Shown here piece by piece: positions 1 to 64,000 of a stretch of DNA of 64,000 bases. A model generated the notes under the pieces. The model was not told where the DNA came from. It did no database searches and was given only the letters and a program-made list of their open reading frames with translations. The stretch is from Ctena decussata. Taxonomy: Eukaryota; Mollusca; Bivalvia; Lucinida; Lucinidae. Each line of letters starts with the position of its first letter. The first letter of the stretch is position 1. The stretch lies in the NCBI GenBank assembly GCA_963989385.1, contig OZ022500.1, positions 22,768,460 through 22,832,459 on the forward strand. The letters run 5' to 3'. Made by a program: the position numbers and the translations under genes.

Positions 1-138
1 CAATCAAAATATGGAAAATAGTTATATATTTTGTTATCAACTCAACAGACTGTCAGACTGAGACTTTGTAGTTGTATATTTTGTATTAGCCTGTACAAAT
101 GTGACAGTCATTTTGATAGCAATTTTGAGCTAGAGATC

Positions 139-176
139 TGGTGAGCTTTGTGGCCCGTGGGCCTCTTGTCTTTCTC
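139..176 (+). mobile_element. Terminal fragment of a TTAGCTCACC tandem-core element
   Basis: The string GGTGAGCTTTGTGGCCCG followed by TGGGCCTCTTGT matches the distal ends of the larger elements at 18011, 28041, 37964 and 57384 (GGTGAGC, a small stem, then CCTCTTGT). Only this end is in place. The flanks 1-138 and 177-783 show nothing else I recognise apart from a short (CTGT)n run near 571-588. Confidence 0.55.
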
Positions 177-783
177 TCTTATTTTTTTTCACAGATTTCT
201 CTGTTTTCATGAATCCACAGTCTTCAAATTTTGTATACATCTTGAGAATGGCCATACATATTGGTGGAAAGAAAATCAAGATGCTAAGATTTCTTTTGGC
301 CTTCTTTTTCTTTTTTCTTTTTCCCATCTCTCACTCCAATGCAATAAATGGAAAAATTTATGTCAAAAATTTCTCAGATTGCTATGTTATTAGGTTTACA
401 TCTAGCTTTAAACTGATTAGTTAACATCATTTGGATGCTGCTGCTGACTTAAGGTCAAGGTCGCAGACATAGAAGTTTATGTAAACTTACGTTGAAATTT
501 TATTTTTATTTTAATGGAACCTTTTGGTATTTGTTTATAGGCCTTTCACTGGATTTGTGATAGATTGTCCATCTGTCTGTCTGTCTGTTAGTTAACATTT
601 GCTTGTATTAAATGTGTTTTTATTTTGCGGTGGCTCTGGCCGGGGGTATACGTGAGCCCCTGCTCACATGCTCTAGTTTATCTTAATTTTAATGGATAAT
701 GACTGAACAGGAATTATCTCAAAATTATTATAAAATCTCACCCTTATCTGGAAATCTTGTGTTATTTTCATTTTTCCTTTCAG

Positions 784-55358
<54,575 letters not shown>

Positions 55359-55581
55359 GTAAGTATAGTTGAATCTCATTATCTCAAAATCCAAGGGACC
55401 AGGGTTCAGTTGTTTAGAGCATCGTTTGCATAATGAAGTCGTTAGTCAAGGATTTGTTAAGTCTTAGAGTACTCACAAAATCAGTTGTGGTGATTTTTTT
55501 TTTGCTAAAAATTGTGAGGAGCTTTTGCACTTTGGAATGCAAAAGCTCCTCACATTTTTTTGTTTTAAAATGGCAGTGTTT

Positions 55582-57384
55582 TTAGCTCACCTGAGCACGA
55601 AGTGCTCAAGGTGAGGTATTGTGATCGGTCTTTGTCCGTCGTCCGGTCGTGCGTCCGGCGTCAACTTTTGCTTTAAACAACTTCTTCTCCAAAACTGCTA
55701 GCCGGATTTCAAAATAATTTCACAGAAATGTTCCTTGGGGGACTCTCTACCAAAATTGCTCAAATGGTTCCGCTCCGCTGAACAATATGGCCGCCAGAGC
55801 TAAAAATAGAAAAACCTTTAAACAACTTCTCCTCCAAAACTGCTGGGCCGATTTTGAAATAATTTCACAGAAATGTTCCATAGGAGACCCTCTACCAAAA
55901 TTGCTCAAACGGATCTGCTCCGCTGAACAATATGGCCGCCAGAGCTAAAAATAGAAAAACCTTTAAACAACTTCTCCTCCAAAACTGCTTGGCAGATTTT
56001 GAAATAATTTCACAGAAATGTTCCTTAGGAGACCCTCTACCAAAATTGCTCAAACGGTTCCGCTCCGCTGAACAATATGGCCGCCAGAGCTAAAAATAGA
56101 AAAACCTTTAAACGACTTCTCCTCCAAAACTGCTGGGCCGATTTTAAAATAATTTCACAGAAATGTTCTTTAGGGCACCCTCTACCAAAATTGCTCAAAC
56201 GGTTCCGCTCCGCTGAACAATATGGCCACCAGAGCTAAAAATAGAAAAACCTTTAAACGACTTCTGCTCCAAAACTGCTGGGCCTATTTTGAAATAATTT
56301 CACAGAAATGTTCCTTAGGAGACCCTCTACCAAAATTGCTCAAACGGTTCTGCCCGGCTGAACAATATGGCCACCAGAGCTAAAAATAGAAAAAAGCTTT
56401 AAACATCATAGTGTCTAAAGCCAATGGCTCGATTTCAAAAAAATTTCACAGAAATGTTTTACTCATGGCTCTGACCAAAAATTGCTCAGACAATTCCGCT
56501 CCGCTGAACAAAATGGCCGCCAGAGCTAAAAATAGAAATAAATCTTAGAATGGCACAGAGGGCACAGTTATGATCCAATCATCATGAAACTTTGTCAGAA
56601 TGTTTATCTTAATCAAATCTAGACCATCTATGAAACTGGGTCATGTGGGGTCAAAAACTAGGTCACTGGGTCAAATCTTAGAAAAACCTTGTGCACACTC
56701 TAGAGGGCACAGTTATGATCCAATCTTCATGAAACTTTGTCAGAATGTTTATTTATATAAAATCTAGGCCAGGTTTGAATCTGAGTCTTGTGGGGTCAAA
56801 AACTAGGTCACTAGGTCAAATATTAGAAAAACCTCATGTACACTCTAGAGGGCACAGTTATGATCCTATCTACGTGAAACATTGTCAGAATGTTTACTTT
56901 CATGAAATTTATACCAGATTTGAAACTGGGCCATGTCAGGTCAAAAACTAGGTCACTAGGTCAGTTCTTAGAAAAACAGTGTGAACGCTTTTGAGGACAC
57001 AGTTTTGTTCTAATCTTCATGAGACTTTGTCAGAATGTTTGTCTCCAACGAATCTGGACCAAGGGTGCAACTTGGTCATGTTGGGTCAAAAAGTAGGTCA
57101 CTAGGTTAAACCTTAGAAAAACATTGTGTACACTGTAGAAGGCACAGTTTTGATAACTTTGCCAGAATGTTCATATCCAAGAAATCTAGACCAGGTTTGG
57201 AACTGGGTCATGTAGGGTCAAAATCTAGGTCATTAGGTTAAATCTTATAAAAACCTTAGGTACACAATAAAGGGTTCATTTTCCATTTAATCTTTGTGAA
57301 ACTCTGTCAATCATATGGATGTCTCTGAGGTTAAGTTCACAGGATATTCAGGTGAGCGATCCAGGGCCATCATGGCCCTCTTGT
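55582..57384 (+). mobile_element. Large tandem-core element P6
   Basis: The start TTAGCTCACCTGAGCACGAA has the hairpin GAGCACGAAGTGCTC, then GTCCGTCGTCCGGTCGTGCG. About six 140-bp units follow (AACAACTTCTCCTCCAAAAC, GCTCCGCTGAACAATATGGC, CGCCAGAGCTAAAAATAGAA). A second core of about 130-bp units comes next (TTCATGAAACTTTGTCAGAA, TAGGTCACTAGGTCA). The end is CAGGTGAGCGATCCAGGGCC and GGCCCTCTTGT. Confidence 0.85.
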
Positions 57385-57420
57385 TTGACAATACATTTGA
57401 AACTTTAGCGTCTTGTTAGC

Positions 57421-57690
57421 TGCTGGACCATGTAGCTTAGTCGATAGCGCGTCTGACTCAAGAGCCAGAGGTCCCGTGTTTGATACCTGGTCCAGCCACA
57501 TACTTTTGTTTTACCTTCCACTGATTCAAGAAGGGCAGTTGTCTGTTACTGGCAAAAGTATGTGCACTAAGTACTGGTTAAATGCATAGGAGGTCTAAGA
57601 CTGCCCAGGAATTGTGTGGTGAGGGTTACTGATTGTCCAGACATGACAATAGCTGTTTACGTGGAAGTAAAGCAATAAAACAACAACAAC
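57421..57690 (+). mobile_element. SINE-2, full length with tRNA-like head
   Basis: GCTGGACCATGTAGCTTAGT (A box region), CCCGTGTTTGATACCTGG (B box region), TCCAGC. The body is CTGATTCAAGAAGGGCAGTT, GGCAAAAGTATGTGCACTAA and CATGACAATAGCTGTTTACG, with a tail of CAAC repeats. The head could be mistaken for a tRNA, but the A box is about four bases too far from the 5' end for a normal cloverleaf. Confidence 0.78.
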
Positions 57691-57952
57691 AAGCTAATAA
57701 TGATTTTAGTTTTGAACAATGGGGCCAAGAAATTTTGCTGTAAATAACAGATGCTTGAGATAAAAGGAGCTGAAAATCAAAGAATGAGAAATTTTGCTTT
57801 CAGTAATTGTCGCTGGAGGTAATAAAATACAAAGAATGAGACATTTTTCATTGAAATAACTGTGGTTTATGATAAAAAGAGTTGAAATACAAAGATTGTA
57901 TAAGAAACTCAGATAAATATATCACACTTCTACTTTGAAACAAGCAGCTACT

Positions 57953-58155
57953 CAGAGCTCTAGATAAGAGGCGTATTTGATGATAATTGAAGGATAATTT
58001 TTTTTATATCTCATTGAAACCATATGTTGTGACCCCTCATCTGAACCGTCTCATCGAGACGATTCAGATGAGGGGTCACAACATATGTTTTTATGCAGAA
58101 ATAACAAAAATTATCCCTAATTATCATCAAATACTCCCTCTTATTTAGAGCTCTG
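57953..58155 (+). mobile_element. Foldback element, family A
   Basis: CAGAGCTCTAGATAAGAGGC to CTCTTATTTAGAGCTCTG, the centre TGAACCGTCTCATCGAGACG ATTCA. It has the best-preserved arms of the family together with 7237. Confidence 0.9.
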
Positions 58156-58291
58156 CTACTTTGAGATATCAGTGTTTGAAATAATAAGAGTCAGCTGTAT
58201 TAACTTAACTGTGAATATTGCATTCAAAGTGTGAAAATTTACAGCTGAACTGCAAACTAGCCTGAAATAGCAAGCTGCCATTGCAATAAAA

Positions 58292-61200
58292 AACCAGAGG
58301 ACCAATGGTCCTGTAGCTCACCTGACACCTTCTGTCAACAGACACAATTTGTCATTTTGCTCATTTGTTACAAATTTGAAACCAGTATCTTAAAAGGTGT
58401 ACATATTTTAATTTTAAAATCTCAGTGACCTTGAGCAAAGTTCAAAATATGACCTTGACCTTTGATGACCTTATCTTCATGTATTCATTTAAATAACCAT
58501 ATTTTCCAATTATTATATCTAGGCTTGAAAAATTCCGTAACATCAACTGTTTAAGCATTTTTCCACATTAAAGCATAACATATTAAAGTTGACTTTGCCA
58601 TAAATTAGGTCAAGGTCAGTGCGCTGTCATGATTTGTATAAATTATGATGGGCCCAAGTCCTCAATGCTACATACCATGCCATGAGGTTATTGTGTTTTT
58701 GGTTCTGGAGAAGTAGATTTTTGAAGGAGTTTGACCATATATGGGCATGTTGTAGACTTGAATGGATTCTGAGAAATCCACTGCTTAAGCATTTTCCAAT
58801 GCATCAAAATTGACCTTGCCATAAATTAGGTCACAATCAATGCACAGTCCTGATTTGTATAAATTATGATGGGATCAACTTCCAAATGCTACATATCAAG
58901 TTTCAAGGTCATAGGCCTTTTAGTTCTGGAGAAAAAGATTTTTTAAGGGGTTTTACCATATATGGACATGGGAGCCATCTTGGTCATGTGACCCAGATCC
59001 TGGGAACCTACTTTCGTTCCCCCATCCCACTAAGACTCCATATGAAATTTGGCTTCAATCAGGGAAGTGATTTCAGAGGAGAAGATGTTTGAAACTCTTG
59101 ACAACAGATGGACGGGCTGACAGAATGACCTTGACCTTTAGTGACAATATCTTCATCTGGTCATTCAGTTAACCATATATTCCAAATATTGTACCTTAGA
59201 CTTGAATAGTTTCTGAAAAATCCATTGTTTAAGCATTTTCCCATATAAAAGCCTAACATACCAAAGTTGACAGTGTCGTAAATTAGGTCAAGGTCAACGA
59301 ACAGTCATCATTTGTATAAACAATAATGGGCCAGAGTGCCCAATGCTACGTACTAAGTTTCAAGGTCACAGGCCTTCTCGTTCTGAAGAAGAAGATTTTT
59401 GAAAGGTTTTTACCATATATGGGCATGGTGGCCATCTTGGTCATGTGACCCAGACCCTGGGAACAAACTTTTGTTCCCCCATCACACTGAGACTCCATAT
59501 GAAATTTGGCTTCACTAGGCCCAGTGGTTTCTGAGGAGAAGATGTTTGAAAATCTTGATGACAGACGGGCTGACAGAATGACCTTGACCTTTAGTGACAT
59601 AATATCTTCAACTGTTCGTTTTGTTGACCATATATACCAAATATTGTACCTTAGACTTAAATAGTTTCTGAGAAATCCACTGTTTAAGCGTTTTCCCATA
59701 TAAAAGCCTAAGGTACAGAAGTTGACCTTATCATAAATTAGGTCAAGGTCACTGCACTGTCATCATTTGTATAAACTATGATGGGCCTGAATGCTCGATG
59801 CTACATACCAAGTTTCAAGGTCATAGGCCTTTTGGTTCTGGAGAAGATTTTGAAGGGTTTTTACCATATATGGGTGTGGCGGCCATCTTGTCATGTGACC
59901 CGGATACCCCCAACAATCTTTCGTTCCCCCAACCTAGGTAGGCTCCATATGAAATTTTACTTCAATTGGCTCAGTGGTTTCAGAGGAGAAGATATTTGAA
60001 AATGTTGACAACGGACGGGCTGACAGAATGACTTTGACCTGAAGTGACATAATATCTTCAGCTGTTCATTTAGTTGACCATAAAAACCAAATATTGTACC
60101 TTAGACTTAAATAGTTTCTGAGAAATCCACTGTTTAAGCGTTTTCCAATATAAAAGGCTAAGGTATCGAAGCTGACCATGTCATAAATTAGGTCAAAGTG
60201 ACTGCATGGTCATCATTTGTATATACTATGATGGGCCTGAATGCCCGATGCTACATACCAAGTTTCAAGGTCATAGGCCTCTTGGTTCTGGAGAAGAAGA
60301 TTTTTTAAGGGTTTTTACCATATATGGGTGTGGTGGCCATCTTGGTCATGTGGCCCGGATACCCAGAACAAACTTTCGTTCCCGTAACTTAGGTAGTCTC
60401 CATATGAAATTTGACTTTAATCAGCCCAGTAGTTTCTGAGGAGAAGATGTTTGAAAATCTTGACGACGGACGGGCTGACAGAATGACCTTGACCTTTAGT
60501 GACATAATATCTTCAACTGTTCGTTTTGTTGACCATATATACCAAATATTGTACCTTAGACTTAAATAGTTTCTGAGAAATCCACTGTTTAAGCGTTTTC
60601 CCATATAAAAGCCTAAGGTACAGAAGTTGACCTTGTCATAAATTAGGTCAAGGTCACTGCACTGTCATCATTTGTATAAACTATGATGGGCCTGAATGCT
60701 CGATGCTACATACCAAGTTTCAAGGTCATAGGCCTTTTTGGTTCTGGAGAAGATTTTGAAGGGTTTTTACCATATATGGGTGTGGCGGCCATCTTGTCAT
60801 GTGACCCGGATACCCCCAACAATCTTTCGTTCCCCCAACCTAGGTAGGCTCCATATGAAATTTTACTTCAATTGGCTCAGTGGTTTCAGAGGAGAAGATA
60901 TTTGAAAATGTTGACAACGGACGGGCTGACAGAATGACTTTGACCTGAAGTGACATAATATCTTCAGCTGTTCATTTAGTTGACCATAAAAACCAAATAT
61001 TGTACCTTAGACTTAAATAGTTTCTGAGAAATCCACTGTTTAAGCGTTTTCCAATATAAAAGGCTAAGGTATCGAAGCTGACCATGTCATAAATTAGGTC
61101 AAAGTGACTGCATGGTCATCATTTGTATATACTATGATGGGCCTGAATGCCCGATGCTACATACCAAGTTTCAAGGTCATAGGCCTCTTGGTTCTGGAGA

Positions 61201-63717
61201 AGAAGATTTTTTAAGGGTTTTTACCATATATGGGTGTGGTGGCCATCTTGGTCATGTGGCCCGGATACCCAGAACAAACTTTCGTTCCCATAACTTAGGT
61301 AGTCTCCATATGAAATTTGACTTTAATCAGCCCAGTAGTTTCTGAGGAGAAGATGTTTGAAAATCTTGACGACGGACGGGCTGACAGAATGACCTTGACC
61401 TTTAGTGACATAATATCTTCAACTGTTCGTTTTGTTGACCATATATACCAAATATTGTACCTTAGACTTAAATAGTTTCTGAGAAATCCACTGTTTAAGC
61501 GTTTTCCCATATAAAAGCCTAAGGTACAGAAGTTGACCTTGTCATAAATTAGGTCAAGGTCACTGCACTGTCATCATTTGTATAAACTATGATGGGCCTG
61601 AATGCTCGATGCTACATACCAAGTTTCAAGGTCATAGGCCTTTTTGGTTCTGGAGAAGATTTTGAAGGGTTTTTACCATATATGGGTGTGGCGGCCATCT
61701 TGTCATGTGACCCGGATACCCCCAACAATCTTTCGTTCCCCCAACCTAGGTAGGCTCCATATGAAATTTTACTTCAATTGGCTCAGTGGTTTCAGAGGAG
61801 AAGATATTTGAAAATGTTGACAACGGACGGGCTGACAGAATGACTTTGACCTGAAGTGACATAATATCTTCAGCTGTTCATTTAGTTGACCATAAAAACC
61901 AAATATTGTACCTTAGACTTAAATAGTTTCTGAGAAATCCACTGTTTAAGCGTTTTCCAATATAAAAGGCTAAGGTATCGAAGCTGACCATGTCATAAAT
62001 TAGGTCAAAGTGACTGCATGGTCATCATTTGTATATACTATGATGGGCCTGAATGCCCGATGCTACATACCAAGTTTCAAGGTCATAGGCCTCTTGGTTC
62101 TGGAGAAGAAGATTTTTTAAGGGTTTTTACCATATATGGGTGTGGTGGCCATCTTGGTCATGTGGCCCGGATACCCAGAACAAACTTTCGTTCCCATAAC
62201 TTAGGTAGTCTCCATATGAAATTTGACTTTAATCAGCCCAGTAGTTTCTGAGGAGAAGATGTTTGAAAATCTTGACGACGGACAGGCTGACAGTGACATA
62301 ATATCTTCAGCTGTTCATTTAGTTGACCATATATACCAAATATTATACCTTAGACTTAAATAGTTTCTGAGAAATCCACTGTTCAGCCGTATACCCATAT
62401 AAAAGCCTAAGGTACCGAAGTTGACTGTGTCATAAATTACGTCAAGTTCACCGCAGGGTCATCATTTGTACAAACTATGATGGGCCTGAATGCCAGATGC
62501 TACATACCAAGTTTCAAGGTCATAGGCCTTTTGGTTCTGGAGAAGAAGATTTTTGAAGGGTTTTTACCATATATGGGCGTGGCGGCCATCTTGGTCATGT
62601 GACCCTGACCCGGGGTATAAAACTTTCTTTCCCCAACCCCACTGAGACTCCATATGAAATTTGGCTTCAATCGGCCCAGTGGTTTCTGAGGAGAAGATGT
62701 TTGAAAATCTTGACAGTGGGTGGACCGACGGAATGACCTTGACCTTTAGTGACATAATATCTTCATTTGCTCATACAGTTGACCATATCTACCAAATATT
62801 GTACCTTAGACTTAATAGTTTCTGAGAAATCCACTGTTTAAGCATTTTCCCGTATAAAAGCGTAACATACCAAAGTTTACCGTGTCATAAATTAGGTCAA
62901 GGTCACCGCAAGGTCATTATTTGTACAAACTATGATGGGCCCGCATGTCCGATGCTACATACCATGTTTCAAGGTTATAGGCCTTTTGGTTCTGGAGAAG
63001 AAGATTTTTGAAGGGTTTTTACCATATATGGGCGTGGCGGCCATCTTGGTCATGTGACCCAGATACCCAGAACAAACTTTTGTTCCCCCGACCTAGGTAG
63101 GCTCCATATGAAATATGGCTTCAATCGGCCCAGTGGTTTCAGAGAAGAAGATGTTTGAAAATCTTGACGATGGATGGACCGACGGAATGACCTTGACCTT
63201 TAGTGACATAATATCTTCATTTGCTCATACAGTTGACCATGTATACCAAATATTGTACCTTAGACTTAAATAGTTTATGAGAAATCCACTGTTTAAGCGT
63301 TTTCCCATATAAAAGCCTAAGGTACAGAAGTTGACCTTGTCATAAATTAGGTCAAGGTCACTGCAAGGTCATCATTTGTACAAACTATGATGGGCCCGCA
63401 TGTCTGATGCTACATACCAAGTTTCAAGGTCATAGGCCTTTTGGTTCTGGAGAAGAAGATTTTTGAAGGGTTTTTACCATATATGGGTGTGGCGGCCATC
63501 TTGGTCATGTGACCCAGATACCTGGTACAAACTTTCGTTCCCCCGACCTAGGTAGTCTCCATATGAAATATGGCTTCAATCGGCCCAGTGGTTTCAGAGG
63601 AGATGTTTGAAAATGTTGACGACGGACGGACGACGGACGGACGACGAACGGATGGACGACGGATGCCTGGCTATACTATAAGCTCACCTATGAGCCTAAA
63701 GGCTCAGGTGAGCTATA
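58292..63717 (-). mobile_element. Large tandem-core element P7 (5.4 kb) with a 906-bp higher-order repeat
   Basis: On the - strand it starts with the hairpin AGCTCACCTGAGCC/GGCTCATAGGTGAGCT (63675-63717) and a CGTCCGTCGTCCGTCC tract (63618-63662). About twelve units of roughly 450 bp follow, and it ends AGCTACAGGACCATTGGTCC near 58292. Units share CCATATGAAATTTGGCTTCA, CCATATATGGGCGTGGCGGC, CATCTTGGTCATGTGACCC and TGACCTTGACCTTTAGTGAC. Three adjacent unit pairs at 59568-62285 are almost identical. Open frames recurring at 906-bp steps are read-throughs of this repeat. Confidence 0.88.
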
Positions 63718-63789
63718 AACAATGAAAAAAAAGCACCAGTTATTAAAACAATTCTCAGGTTTAATAACTTGTTTAGGGAACTGCATCAA

Positions 63790-63885
63790 AAATTCTTGAG
63801 AGCAGTCTTATCAGGGTCTACACTGTTTGTAATTTCATCTGCATCTCTTGAAGGCATTACTGTAGTATTCCATTTTTAGGACAGC
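63790..63885 (+). mobile_element. Family E-like fragment
   Basis: GAGAGCAGTCTTATCAGGGT, CTACACTGTTTGTAATTTCA, then TCCATTTTTAGGACAG, which resembles the family E core and right end. Confidence 0.5.
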
Positions 63886-64000
63886 TTAACCCATTGCATT
63901 CTGGGTATTTTTTGTCTCCTCTGCATAAAAAATCAAGAATATTTTGACAATATTGGTCTAACTAACTCTTGTAGAAATAATGTCTAGGTAGCAAACAGTT
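63886..64000 (+). mobile_element. Foldback element, family F, cut by the window edge
   Basis: TTAACCCATTGCATTCTGGG, then GAATATTTTGACAATATTGG and AATAATGTCTAGGTAGCAAA, CAGTT follow the left half of the copy at 41988. The rest lies beyond 64000. Confidence 0.85.

Larger units (their letters stand above)
55400..57726 (-). mobile_element. Foldback element, family K, with two insertions inside
   Basis: The left end GGTTCAGTTGTTTAGAGCAT and the stem GTGAGGAGCTTTTGCA/TGCAAAAGCTCCTCAC lie at 55400-55581. The right end, AATAATGATTTTAGTTTTGA and ACAATGGGGCC, lies at 57691-57726. Between them are element P6 and a SINE-2. Confidence 0.72.

Noticed and set aside
57422..57496. tRNA gene
   Set aside because: Acceptor-like ends pair, but the A box is shifted, the T stem pairs poorly, and the downstream body recurs at 1365-1552. 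It is a SINE head.
58886..62755. Several open frames on both strands recurring every 906 bp
   Set aside because: They are translations of the P7 tandem units. They recur because the units are copies, and contain no domain.

Overview
The window is nuclear DNA from an animal, most probably a bivalve mollusc. It has GT-AG introns and no prokaryotic gene layout. It is AT-rich and saturated with short foldback transposons, tRNA-derived SINEs and large tandem-core elements that begin TTAGCTCACC, a repeat mix I associate with clams and mussels. The species cannot be fixed from this sequence alone.

One gene runs through the whole window on the + strand: the DEAD-box helicase DDX46 (yeast Prp5), which acts on U2 snRNP during early spliceosome assembly. 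Twelve coding exons can be placed between 784 and 55358. All have AG/GT borders and their phases join without a break (1674 nt, 558 codons). They carry the acidic stretch before the core, the Q motif, all helicase motifs (GSGKT, PTREL, TPGR, DEAD, SAT, ARGLD, HRxGRTGR) and the start of the post-core region. The RS-rich N-terminus lies before position 1, and the C-terminal exons lie beyond 64000.

Layout: exons 1-5 lie at 784-5750. One 38.7-kb intron follows (5751-44488). Exons 6-12 lie at 44489-55358, and the window ends inside the next intron (over 8.6 kb). The giant intron and the final intron are mostly transposon. They hold at least a dozen families of 110-500 bp palindromic MITE-like elements, two SINE families, two LINE remnants, a 47-bp minisatellite broken by later insertions, and about ten large tandem-core elements (pearl/Helentron-like, 0.5-5.4 kb). 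Many are nested, so relative insertion order can be read.

The giant intron also holds a probable terminal exon of an unrelated gene on the - strand (25104-25790), with a good acceptor, a stop codon and a poly(A) signal. Its protein is not recognised; it is rich in Asn, Ser and Gly and its C-terminus has SILK-like and RVxF-like motifs. No other gene is supported.

The most interesting non-genic signals are: dense arrays of AGGTCA half-sites inside the tandem-core elements; a palindromic core shared by foldback families whose outer ends differ; and a near-identical 906-bp higher-order repeat at the right end.
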